DNA from: Salvia splendens | Lineage: Eukaryota; Streptophyta; Magnoliopsida; Lamiales; Lamiaceae | Assembly (NCBI RefSeq): GCF_004379255.2 | Contig: NC_056039.1 | Location: 33,741,883 to 33,805,882 of the forward strand | Reading direction: 5' to 3' | Length of the DNA stretch: 64,000 bases | Part shown: in pieces, positions 12,440 through 22,232 of the stretch | How the letters are laid out: every line of letters begins with the position of its first letter | Numbering within the stretch: position 1 is the stretch's first letter | Translations under genes and position numbers: made by a program | Notes under the pieces: generated by a model | What the model saw: only the letters and a program-made list of their open reading frames with translations | What the model was told of the DNA's origin: nothing | Database searches by the model: none

Positions 12440-12768
12440 TTAGAGCATGCACAATAGGAATGATTTCCCCATTCCAATTTCCCCATTGACTAGCACTAGG
12501 ATTTCCCAAAAACACTTTCTGCCACGTCACTAGGATTTTCCACCCCACTGTCACATCACTAGGACTTCTCACTGCACAATAGTGGACCAGCAATAGGACA
12601 AGGATTAGGACTTCCCAACAAACAAATTCACATTTTATATACGGAATTTGAATACGGAATTACATTTTCGACACGAATACGGAGAAAATGCAACCAAAAT
12701 TTCATTAAATTAAAAACAATAAAAAATTACAATTAAAAAAACAATTTCAAGAAATTACATTATAAATA

Positions 12769-14692
12769 TCAACGTGTATTTTTTCGCACCCACAACTCTT
12801 CAATTATATCCTGCTGGAGTCGAATATGGGCTTCTTGTTGGCGCATGTCGGCATGGGATTGGAGCCGTCCGGTATCATCATGAGGTATCTCCATTTGTAT
12901 ATTGGCGGTGGCCACACTGTGGCTTTGCCCGGCGGCATCTTCATTGGTCCAATCAGTCAGTCCTGAACCTTCTTGTTCGACGATCATGTTATTCATGATA
13001 ATACATGCGTACATGATATCAGCAATGCAGTCGTCATACCACAAACGGGTTGGACCCTTCACCGCCGCCTATTGAGCCTGGAGCACACCAAATGCCCGCT
13101 CCACATCCTTGCGCGCTGACTTCTGTCGGCTCGCAAAGACGGGCCACCTAGGGTATATCTCATCCGCCAAATAGTAGCCCATATGATGTTGGTTGCCGTT
13201 GGCGACAAAACTGATAGTCGGACCAATGCCCTGGCACTGCTCGTTTAAAAGGGGTGACGACTCGAGGACGTTGACGTCGTTGTTCCCTCCGGCTACCCCA
13301 AAATATGCATGACAAATCCAAATCCGGTAGTCAGCTACCGCTTCGAGGATCATCGTGAGATTCTTGTCTTTAAAGTCGGTCGTCACTGGCGGATTCAATT
13401 AAGAACAAGGGGGTACCATTGTACCTAGAGATCCCCACCGGTTCCGGTTCCGGCAGTTAACCGCCGAACCGGAACCGCCGGTTCCGGTTCCGAATCGGAA
13501 TTGTGTCAATTTTTTCGAACCGGAACCGTCGCATTTGGAACCCCTGTCCGGTCCCGGCTCAAGATTTTTCGAACCGAAACTGTCACCGAACTGCCGATTT
13601 AACCGGCGGTTCCACGATTCCGATGAGAAATCCGAGGCGACAGCGGGAGTAGCATGTTTTTGCCGGTTTTGTCGGTCAAAACCGGTAGTTTTTGGATCGG
13701 AAACCGGCGGTTTTCGGTTCCGGTGTGGAACACGAGGCAGACGGTTTGTTGACCGAACCGACGGTTTTGGCGGTGAACCGGCGGTTCCGACGGTTTTCCG
13801 CCAAAACCGTCGGTTTTTAGAAATTCAAATTTTTTTTAATTTTGATTTTGAATTCAAATTCATCCATTATCCCCCCCATTTCATTTTTTTTATTTACGTT
13901 CCGACGACACTTGTAAATTATATTACATTGTTGTATGTTGTATACTTATATATGTATTGTAAATTGTAATGTATAATTGTCCGTTACAACTCAAATTCAA
14001 TAAAATTGATATCATTTTCACCTTATTCGTCTTATTTTAATTTAAATTATCCGTTGTCTTGTTCCAATTTATTGTATAAGTCCAAATTTCAAATTACATA
14101 GAAAAAAACCGAACCGTGAAACCGCCGATTTTCGAACCGGAACCGGAACCGCCGGTTTTCGAACCGGAACCGTGAAATAGCCTCACGGTCTGGTTCCGAA
14201 TTTCTATAAACCGTAACCGGCGGTCGCGCCACTGTAAGCCAACTGCCTAATTGCAGCAGTGCACTTCTGTATAAGCGAGTGACCGGGTCTGCCACTCGAA
14301 TCCTCCCTGAATCGGAAGTACTTGTACCGACGCTCTAAAGCGTTCACGATACGCATAAATAGATCCCGATGTATCCTAAAACGCCGCCAGAAGAAGTTGT
14401 CCCCAGATCACGGCTGCTCAGCAAAATAGTCGTCAAACAACCGTTGGTGTGTAGCGACGTGGTCGCGGTGTACTACAGCTCGATGTTGGATGGGTCGAGG
14501 TACTGCCGGCTGCTGCTGCTGCAAGGCCACCCTCATCATGCGATTTATCTCGGCGGACGTATAGTCCCATATCTGTTCGCGGATTTGCCGTGATGCTTCA
14601 CTATCCCAGCGACCACCACCTGCACCACTACGACAGCCACCCGCACCACTACCATCCGCACCACCACTACCACTACCACTACCACTAGTCAT
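12769..14692 (-). pseudogene. PIF/Harbinger transposase split by an insertion
   Basis: The N-terminal part starts at 14692 with a Gly/Ser-rich leader, then reads through a stop near 14407 into FFWRRFRM and IQKCTAAIRQLAY, where the foreign segment begins at about 14232. Homology resumes on the far side near 13380 with ILEAVADYRIWICHAYFG, then GGNNDVNVL and KDVERAFGVLQAQ, and a TAG at 13069-13071. The last part, 13062-12769, carries the C-terminal MNNMIVEQE and IIEEL segments. About 90 residues around the first catalytic Asp are missing, and a further in-frame loss lies just before the DVERAF motif. It cannot encode an active enzyme. Confidence 0.8.
13415..14232. mobile_element. Inserted CGGAACCG-rich element, hAT-like
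   Basis: About 0.8 kb of sequence foreign to the surrounding transposase. Both flanks are dense in ACCGGTTCCGG and its inverse, in opposite orientation at the two sides. The core (13830-14095) is AT-rich and non-coding. Subterminal arrays of this kind occur in plant hAT elements as I recall, but no 8-bp duplication or clean terminal repeat could be found, so class and ends are uncertain. The frame at 13535-13969 is a by-product of the repeats. Confidence 0.45.
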
Positions 14693-14998
14693 TTCGAGAT
14701 GTCGAGAACTGTAGAGTGAAAAAAGAGAAACTCGTTAATACAAGTGGTGCGAATGAAAACGAATCGAAACGAGCCTTATATATAGAGTTTAAAAAAACGG
14801 TCTCGTCCGTGCGCTCGTCCGTCGGGTGCCCGCAATAGCGGACGAGACGGCGGACGAGCGGCAAATCCAACGGACGAGGGGTTGTCCGCCCAACTCGTCT
14901 GCGAAGCTCTAGTTGGTCGCAATAGTGGACGAGCGCGACGGACGAGCGGCTCGCCGGTCGCTCATCGGCCGGCTCGTCCCTTATTGTGGATGCTCTTA

Positions 14999-15440
14999 AT
15001 TTTAGAAACATGATCATTTAACAAAGTTGGTTAATTGGGAGGCTGGGACGAACATTTAAGTCATGTTGGGAAAATTAGCTTGATTTAGAATTTTAGAAAT
15101 ATAGATGCTAAAACATTGTAAAATTGAACTTGAGCTAATGAGCTGTCTCATCTTGGACTAAAATAGACTTCTCGAAATTCAAAATGTTATTGAACATGTG
15201 TGTGGGTTTGTGATGTGAGTATATATATCATTATTCATTATTTATTTCAATTCCATCTATGATAAATTGACTATTGTTAGTATTATTATTATAGATATAT
15301 ACATACTTCTCAATTCTCAATATTCAATGATAGATTACATAAATAAAATTGTGAATATATTGATTTTCCGTACCTCCCAAAAATACGGGTATTATTTTAT
15401 AGGAATGTGCTTTTTTCTAATTCTAAATACGGCTATTTGG
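14999..15440. other. Intergenic DNA
   Basis: AT-rich DNA between two transposons. No gene or repeat recognised. Confidence 0.5.
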
Positions 15441-15693
15441 TACTCCCTCCATCCCGGATAATTCGTCTCACTTTGACCGGGCATGAGTTTTAAGAAATGC
15501 AATGAAAAGTGAGTTGAAAAGGTTAGTGTGATGTGAGTCCTACTTTTATATATTAGTTTTATAATAAAATGTGAGTAAAAATGAGTTATTGGAATATGAG
15601 GTCCACTACAAAAAATGGTAAAAAGTAAAATGGGACAAATTATGCGGGATGGACCGAAATGGAAAAATGAGACAAATTATCCAGGACGGAGTA
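15441..15693. mobile_element. Stowaway-like MITE
   Basis: Body 15443-15691, with TA on both sides. It begins CTCCCTCCATCCCGGATAAT and ends with its near inverse (AATTATCCAGGACGGAG). Long palindromic ends, TA duplication, about 250 bp and no ORF are classic Stowaway features. Confidence 0.88.
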
Positions 15694-16718
15694 ATTGGTA
15701 TTGGATTTTAAATAAAAATATGTACTGAATACTTTCATTAAATATTGGATTTTTTTGGCTGATAATAAAAAAAATACTAGTATTACTGATTTTTAGATAT
15801 TCAACGAACATTATCGATACTGAATATTACCCATTTAATTAAGAATATAGAGCATAACATTTTAGCAATATACACGTTTTCTAAAGAAATTGATATTGTT
15901 AATGGATATATATTTTGAAAACCAAATAATGCAATTGTTATATACACTATGCAGATGAATATAGTATTGTTCATGCCACAAGGATTTCATGTAGACAAAT
16001 TTTGGCTTCTATGTAAACTTTAAATTTGAAGATTGAATTTCTGCGATATACAATGAATCAAAAATATATGTACACAATACCAAAATGCTCTTTTTATGTG
16101 TAATCTTTAATTGGGTTAACGTTTACTCATATATTAAGTGCAACCGTGCAAATACCCAAATTATTTCGATATTATTCAATTTAATTTTTATTTATTTTTC
16201 AGATTATAATCCCCAAGGTAGATATTAATGAACTTTATTTGGTTGGGTGGGAAAGCTTCAATCAGTGATATAAATGGTTTGCTTCTGCAAATTTTCTCTG
16301 CTCCTGGGGATCTCCACCCTCTTTTCTCTGACATTTAATTGTACTGTTTTTATTTTCATACTCATTTAATATAAGATATAATTAATCATTTTTCCTTCCT
16401 TTACTATTTCCACTTTAATCTTTTGGAATATCATTTCATTTTTTAACAAAAATTTATCATCTTTCATCTTTTACCGTCTTTTCATTTTTCGTACTTTATT
16501 TTTCCTCTTACTTTACTCTTTCCATTTTAATATTTAAGACTTTAACACATCAATTTCTTAAATCTTATACTCTAAAAAAATAACTACCTTGGGACTAAGG
16601 GAGTATACTATACTTACTAAATTTTATATTAATAAATTAACTAATAAGATACGAGATTTACATAGAAATGTTATGAAGTGATTGAGATAAAATTGTGTGT
16701 CGACTGTGGAGTATAATG
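15694..16718. other. AT-rich intergenic DNA
   Basis: No coding signal or RNA gene. Pyrimidine-rich stretch at 16375-16600. The nearby GGGAGTATAC at about 16609 may be an eroded MITE end. Confidence 0.5.
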
Positions 16719-17000
16719 TGTTGGCAATTGAAACTAAAAATATAACATATAACTGTCTCACATCGGTGTCAAGAGAAAACTGAAACTAGTATATAAGTCT
16801 CATGGGGCCCTCCTCCTATCACCAATTGGTTTTAGGATGGAACCCATAGATTTCTATCATGGTATCAGAGCGGGTCGCCGACTGTGGGTCAAATTTAACT
16901 GACCCAGCAGTATATCTAGGCCGAAACCGAAAAAACTGACCCAGCAGTATATCTGGGCCGAAACCGGCTGAAGCAGATTATAAAAAGCATCCAATTATAA
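16719..17000 (+). mobile_element. Short-LTR (TRIM-like) retroelement remnant with tRNA-Met PBS
   Basis: A 141-bp LTR-like block (about 16719-16859, TG...CA) is followed directly by TGGTATCAGAGC at 16860-16871, the primer-binding site complementary to initiator tRNA-Met used by many plant LTR elements. Downstream are two copies of CTGACCCAGCAGTATATCT (about 16900 and 16937). No coding region and no second LTR remain in the window, so this is a 5' remnant of a TRIM or copia-type element. Confidence 0.65.
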
Positions 17001-17182
17001 CATTGAAAATCAAAATCATGAATCTGATTTTGAACCCTTTTTGGAGTACTACTATCTACTAGGAGCAGTATGAAATTCATTCTGATTTTCAACAATTGAA
17101 AAAGGCCCTGCCCAATATTTTCTTATATGGGCCATTGAATTGGCCCAATTTATCGAATCTCCAACTGAATGTGTTTACCTGT

Positions 17183-17670
17183 TGTTAGGAATTTTGTGAT
17201 GATAACAACTAGTGATGGTGCATCGGAACCGAGCGTGGAGTGTGCAACACATGATCAAGAAGAAAGAGTTCAAGATTCAGTTGTGCAACGGCTACAGCGG
17301 CAGTTGCAACTGCATGAGGTGATGCGATTCCTATAAGTATGCTGCAAGCCACAGAGATCATTTGAGAGAAGAAACGAGAGAGAGAAATCAGCTGAGAGAT
17401 CATAACAACAATCAATAGCTAGAGAGAGAGATACACACTATCTTTGTGAGGAACTAGCTTGTATAGTCTTCGGTTTGATGTGAGTTCATATGCGAAGAGA
17501 GAGTAGCTTGTTCTTGAGTGTGTGATCTTGTTGTATGATTGTAGTTCTTGATCGTGATTGAAGTAAATCGATCCGTTACTCTCCCGTGGATGTAGGCTTA
17601 CGCCGAACCACGTTAAATCTCTCGTGTTCTTATTTCCGTTTCGATTTTGCTCCGATCTCGATTTCCAACA
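17183..17670 (+). repeat. 5' LTR of the outer retrotransposon
   Basis: 488 bp bounded by TGTTAGG and CCAACA. It matches the split 3' LTR (19040-19363 plus 26930-27093) with no difference I noticed by eye. Confidence 0.9.
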
Positions 17671-18115
17671 AGTGGCGCCGTCTGTGGGAAGGAGGAGAAT
17701 CGTTGGAAGAAGTCGGAGGATCAGTTCGAAAAGGGATGCGCAGCGGTCTTGGTGAAGGGATATGCAGCGGTCTTGGAGAAGGAGATTAAGTTCTTGATCA
17801 CGTCAGTTGAAGGGACGACGGTGTGGCCAGTTTTGGTTCGTGCAGCTTTGAGCGATATTGTTGAGAAGTTTTCTGCATTGGCGATTCATTGTGGAGAGAG
17901 CTCGAAGGTTCATCGATCAAGAAAGAGGGAAGTTCTTGGTGATCGTTGGTGTAGCTCGCTCAATGATCGTTGCTCATACTGATGATCCATAATGGGATCG
18001 AGTATGGCGATATGCAACTCATTTCCGAAGCCTATGATGATGTTGATGGATATTGAAGGCCATGAGAGCCTTGATGAGATGATGCTTCAGAGGCAGACGA
18101 CGATGGTGAGATATC

Positions 18116-18675
18116 TTGGATGGTGCAAAGAAGGTGTTCGATAGAATGCCTGTGAGAGAAAAGGTATGCTGGAACACTGATTGCTTGGATGCCGAGAAGG
18201 GCGTTGGATTTAGTGGCTGACACCAAGCTCGGCAGTTCGGCACCAAGCTCAGCAGTTCGGCACCAAGCTCAGCAGTTCGGCACCAAGTCCGGCAGTTCGG
18301 CACCAAGTCCGGCAGTTCGGCACCAAGTCCGACAGTTCGGCACCAAGCTCAGCAGTTCGGTACCAAGCTCGGCAGTTCGGTACCAGGCTCGGTAGTTCGG
18401 CACCAAGTCCGGCAGTTCGGCACCAAGCCCGGCAGTTCGGTACTAAGCTCGGCAGTTCGGCAGTTCGGCACCAAGCTCGGCAATTCGAGCAGAGCGTGTT
18501 CGACGAAATGTCTGAGAGAAGTTTTTAGTCAGGGAGCTGTATTCAGTTGTTGAGTCTCCGAGGTTGAGCTTCTTGGTGAAATGAGGAGATTGGGGATAAG
18601 GCCAGACATCATCACGTACAACACGCCGATCAATGGATGCTCGCGGGAATGCAATTTGGAGGAGGCTGTGAAGCT
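18116..18675 (+). pseudogene. Captured PPR gene fragments
   Basis: Pieces of a pentatricopeptide-repeat gene inside the non-autonomous element. 18116-18178 reads AKKVFDRMPVREKVCWNT. 18489-18524 reads SVFDEMSERS. 18563-18675 reads GEMRRLGIRPDIITYN followed by an INGCSRECNLEEA-type segment. These are standard PPR motif positions (V-F-D-x-M, P-D-x-x-T-Y-N). They lie in different frames, are separated by the 20-bp array, and are followed by stops, so no functional protein results. The source gene is not in this window; the intact PPR gene at 60964-62745 is not an evident parent. Confidence 0.75.
18221..18488 (+). repeat. 20-bp tandem array, about 13 units
   Basis: Twelve contiguous 20-bp units of CACCAAGCTCGGCAGTTCGG with point changes run from 18221 to 18460. 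An 8-bp partial unit and one further copy follow, to 18488. There are no spacers, so this is a minisatellite and not a CRISPR array. It sits between two PPR fragments. Confidence 0.92.
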
Positions 18676-19039
18676 TTGTTTGTTGAATTGTCCGTGAGAG
18701 AGGTGCAACAGCCGTGTCATCCTAAGCGGTGAAGGTGGCATAATCTTGACAGAAATTTGGTTATCACTTATGAGAGATGTGTGATATCTCTAGGGATCAG
18801 CAACTCCAATTCTGAATCGGGGAAGATTCAGATTAGGTGGAGGTTTTGTCGTCCGGTGGAGGCGATCGTCCGGTGGGGGCGTTGTGGCTGATCAAGGAAG
18901 TGATAAAGGAGGATCTGGGTATGATTCTCGGAGTCAGGATGCTGACAACAATAGTCAAGATTGGCGCTACTCGGACATGAGATCAACAAAGAACAAAATG
19001 ATCGAAAGATGTGTTGTATCATCTCAAAAGGTGGAGGAT

Positions 19040-19363
19040 TGTTAGGAATTTTGTGATGATAACAACTAGTGATGGTGCATCGGAACCGAGCGTGGAGTGT
19101 GCAACACATGATCAAGAAGAAAGAGTTCAAGATTCAGTTGTGCAACGGCTACAGCGGCAGTTGCAACTGCATGAGGTGATGCGATTCCTATAAGTATGCT
19201 GCAAGCCACAGAGATCATTTGAGAGAAGAAACGAGAGAGAGAAATCAGCTGAGAGATCATAACAACAATCAATAGCTAGAGAGAGAGATACACACTATCT
19301 TTGTGAGGAACTAGCTTGTATAGTCTTCGGTTTGATGTGAGTTCATATGCGAAGAGAGAGTAG
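19040..19363 (+). repeat. 3' LTR of the outer element, left part
   Basis: First 324 bp of the 3' LTR, ending in AGTAG (19359-19363), which is duplicated at 26925-26929 on the far side of the inserted Tat element. Confidence 0.9.
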
Positions 19364-20044
19364 TGATGGAGTACGTACTAAACAAGCCCAACAGCAGTAA
19401 AGCCCAAGACAGAGTATCAGTTCGGCATGACTAAAGAGTATCAGTCCGGCGTGACTAAAGAGTTCAGTTCGGCACAACCAAAGAGTTCGGCCCCAGCCTA
19501 CAACTCGGTGAAAGCCAACTCATCAAGCTCTGCTCTCAGGTCGGCATCAAGCTCTACTCTCAGATCGGCAAAAGCTGCTCGGCAATAATTCAGCAGTTCG
19601 GTCTCAGTATTCGACCGAACTAGGAGATAGTGGACTCATGCAAGATTTCCACCTCCACTACACCGACGATCTATTTAGTGGTGTCAAGCAGTCATTAACT
19701 CATGCAGGATAGTGGACCCATGCAAGGTCGCCACGATCTCCACGACATCCACTACCTAATAAATGCTGCATGCCACGATCTTGGTTCACTGTATAAATAG
19801 AACCTAGGTCAGATAGATAAGGTCTTCTTCTTCTTCTGTTAAATTCTAAAAAGCTCTCTAGAGAGACTATCATAAAGCAGGCCAGTGTTGTAAGCTGTAA
19901 TTCGCAGATCAAGCAATACAAACCTGCCCCCATTTCTCCCCGTGGACGTAGATTTACCTCAGTAAATCGAACCACGTAAAATCTCTGTGTTGATCTTCAT
20001 TTATTTCCTGCATTTACAAACATCAAAAATTCGCCGCTTCATCA
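19364..20044 (+). repeat. 5' LTR of the Tat element
   Basis: 681 bp, TG...CA. It contains a TATAAATA box at 19792-19799, probably the element's promoter. Near 19399-19475 there are three imperfect copies of a roughly 24-bp CAGTTCGGCATGACTAAAGA-type unit. Confidence 0.93.
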
Positions 20045-20117
20045 CTGGCGCCGTCTGTGGGAAACAGAGAACCAAATTTGTGATAAAGCGAGTTTTTGAT
20101 CCTCTTCTACCAAAAAA

Positions 20118-22199
20118 ATGCATACCAGATCACATAACACCCGTGCCTCCGTCCGTGATAACCATGAGGAAGCTAATCCAGCAGCCCATAGGCCTGGAAA
20201 GCAGCCTCGTGAAAAATCTATTTCCAGTTCTCACGGAGAAGGAGCAAGCCGCTCAAAAGGTCCACACACCGAGTCTTCCCAGCAGCCTGATTTGAACGAG
20301 GCTGTCAAGCTGTTCTTGGCCGAGAAACAGGAGGAGTTCTTAACCTTCCTGCAGAAGAGCCAACAGTCGGAGAAGACAACGGCGGATTCTCCCTCCTCAT
20401 CCAGACATGAAAGTCACTACCGCAGTAGTGACGTGTCTTCCAGGAGAAAGAATCCTCAACCTCAACATGCTCCTGCTCCTCCTCGGTACCGGAACCACAG
20501 GAGAACTCCATCTCCTCCGTACCGAAGAGATGTCGGGTTCGCCATGTACGGAGCATTAAAGACTCCATTCTCGGACGACATCACCCGAACTCCTTTGCCG
20601 CGGAACTATCGGACACCGTCAATGACTTATGACGGGCTAGAGGATCCTCATGACTTCTTGGGACGCTATCAATATAATATGGCGAACCAGGGTCTCAATG
20701 AGGTCCACATGTGCAAGCTGTTCCCCGAGCTGCTCATCGGGAACGCCAGAAGGTGGTTCGACAGCCTTCCTCAAGGCAGCATCAGATCCTACCGAGATCT
20801 CATGGATGCTTTCCACAGGAGGTTCTTTCAGAAAGCGGAAGCCCGAATCACTTCGGCTCAGCTGCTTTCTATACGTCAAGGTCGCGACGAAAAGATCAGC
20901 GACTTCCTGACGAGATTCCATAAGGAATGCCTACAAGTAGATAATCTCAATGATCTACTTGTCATCTCGGCATTCCAAAATGGAATCCTGCCCGGAGCTC
21001 TCTACAGAAAGCTCGTGGAGTGCGGTCCGCAAACAGCTCAAGAAATGTGGGACATTGCGGACCAGTTTTCTCGTGCGGATGAGGCAGACCGTCGAAAACG
21101 GTCGTTAGACAGCTCATCCCAAGGAGACAAAAGGAAGCCCGATCAAAGCGACCAGGTGCTTCCTCGCCGAACTCCTTTTGAAAGAATTCAAAGGGCACCG
21201 GTACAAGGCAGATTGGGGCCACGTCTCAATCCTGAGAAGCCGCCCGCTCAGTTCGTACCATTAAACAAGTCAAGAGCGGAAATTTTCGAACTACATTCCG
21301 ATATGTTCGAAAAACCAAAGCGGATGACGAAATCAGCCGCACGGCGACTTCAGGATCAATATTGCTCCTTCCATCAAACCCACGGTCATGATACCGAGGA
21401 GTGCCGAGATTTGGCTGCAGGTATTGATGTTCTTGTGAAAACAGGAACGTTAAAAAAATACCAAAGCAAGCAGCCGAAAAAGAACAAAAGGCAGAGAAGT
21501 GCGAACTGCAATCCTCAGGATCCGAAAAGGCATGAGGATCCCGAAGACGACGACGAGCCGCAATACGATGGAGTAATCCTGACTATTGATGCTCTCCCTG
21601 CCGGGAAGACTAAGTCGTCCCTAAAAGCAGAACGCAGAGGTTCCAATCAAGAGGAGCCAACACACAAAAGGCTGAAGAAAGACGAAGTGATTACATTTTC
21701 AGATGCCGATCCCGTCCCAGCCATCTCTCCTCACCAAGACGCTATTGTCATTCAAGCCGGAGTGGCAAACAAACTGATCCACAGAGTATTTGTGGATACA
21801 GGAGCGTCAGTCAGCATTCTTTTTAAAGAATGTTTCGATAAAATGGAAGTGGATCCAGCTCGGCTCAGTCCGGCTCCACTTCCTCTGAAAAGTTTCGCCC
21901 AGGAGGACACCCGCCCTGAAGGTATTATCAGCCTTCCGATCACGGTGGGAAAAGCGTCTACAAGCTCCAATACGATGATCGAGTTCTTTGTGGTGAAAGC
22001 TCGGTCCCCGTACAACATCATCCTGGGGAGAGACTGGCTCAACATAGTTCGGGCCGTTTGCTCTACCTATCACCTCACCATCAAGATCCCCACTAAAGGT
22101 GGGATAGCGGTCATCCGAGGTGATCAAAAAAGAGCAAAAGAATGTCTGCAGATTGCGCTTAAAAGTGCCGAGCAATCAGTTCGGCACCATCAAGCATAG
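20118..22199 (+). CDS. Gag-protease polyprotein of the Tat element
   Basis: 693 residues from ATG 20118 to TAG 22197-22199. The N-terminal 150 residues are basic and proline/serine-rich. The retrotransposon gag domain covers about residues 175-310 (GLEDPHDFLGRY, ARRWFDSLP and FLTRFHKE motifs). A Cys/His knuckle-like segment CSFHQTHGHDTEEC lies near residue 415. The aspartic protease motif is D-T-G-A-S from Asp560. The protein forms the particle and cleaves the polyprotein. Its stop lies in the same frame as pol and in a readthrough-type context (22197-22205), so pol is probably made as a minor extended product. Confidence 0.92.
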   Translation: MHTRSHNTRASVRDNHEEANPAAHRPGKQPREKSISSSHGEGASRSKGPHTESSQQPDLNEAVKLFLAEKQEEFLTFLQKSQQSEKTTADSPSSSRHESHYRSSDVSSRRKNPQPQHAPAPPRYRNHRRTPSPPYRRDVGFAMYGALKTPFSDDITRTPLPRNYRTPSMTYDGLEDPHDFLGRYQYNMANQGLNEVHMCKLFPELLIGNARRWFDSLPQGSIRSYRDLMDAFHRRFFQKAEARITSAQLLSIRQGRDEKISDFLTRFHKECLQVDNLNDLLVISAFQNGILPGALYRKLVECGPQTAQEMWDIADQFSRADEADRRKRSLDSSSQGDKRKPDQSDQVLPRRTPFERIQRAPVQGRLGPRLNPEKPPAQFVPLNKSRAEIFELHSDMFEKPKRMTKSAARRLQDQYCSFHQTHGHDTEECRDLAAGIDVLVKTGTLKKYQSKQPKKNKRQRSANCNPQDPKRHEDPEDDDEPQYDGVILTIDALPAGKTKSSLKAERRGSNQEEPTHKRLKKDEVITFSDADPVPAISPHQDAIVIQAGVANKLIHRVFVDTGASVSILFKECFDKMEVDPARLSPAPLPLKSFAQEDTRPEGIISLPITVGKASTSSNTMIEFFVVKARSPYNIILGRDWLNIVRAVCSTYHLTIKIPTKGGIAVIRGDQKRAKECLQIALKSAEQSVRHHQA

Positions 22200-22205
22200 C
22201 AATCA
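22197..22205 (+). promoter_or_regulatory. Putative stop-codon readthrough site (UAG CAA UCA)
   Basis: The gag-protease stop TAG is followed by CAATCA, which fits the CAR-YYA context known from tobamovirus-type readthrough. The downstream frame stays open in the same register into pol (2115 nt from ATG 20118 to ATG 22233, divisible by 3). Function is inferred; no experiment is implied. Confidence 0.6.
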
Positions 22206-22232
22206 CAGCAACCGGAGTCGGAGGCAAGCGAG

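Larger units (their letters stand above)
12440..14998 (-). mobile_element. PIF/Harbinger transposon with TTA target duplication
   Basis: Body 12443-14995, flanked by TTA at 12440-12442 and 14996-14998. The left end reads GAGCATGCACAATAGGA and the inverted right end GAGCATCCACAATAAGG. It carries a broken minus-strand transposase (12769-14692). The middle is replaced by a foreign CGGAACCG-rich segment at about 13415-14232. The right subterminal region (14800-14990) is GC-rich with repeated GACGAGCGG-type motifs. Confidence 0.85.

Noticed and set aside
13535..13969. 144-codon frame with RFRRS/GSETGG-like text
   Set aside because: Made by translating the CGGTTCCGG repeats, with no known domain, and running into AT-rich non-coding DNA.
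16719..16871. Cassandra-type TRIM with 5S rRNA-like LTR
   Set aside because: The LTR is short with a tRNA-Met primer site, but I see no 5S rRNA-like sequence.
17647..17982. Possible gag ORF of 111 codons in the outer retroelement
   Set aside because: No gag motif is visible and it is short; part overlaps the primer site. Left as non-coding interior.
18221..18488. CRISPR-like regular array
   Set aside because: Units are contiguous 20-mers with no unique spacers, inside a plant retroelement. It is a minisatellite.
19700..19975. 91-codon minus-strand frame, repeated at 26580-26855
   Set aside because: Lies within the Tat LTRs, opposite to the direction of transcription, with no domain. Its duplication only reflects the LTR pair.
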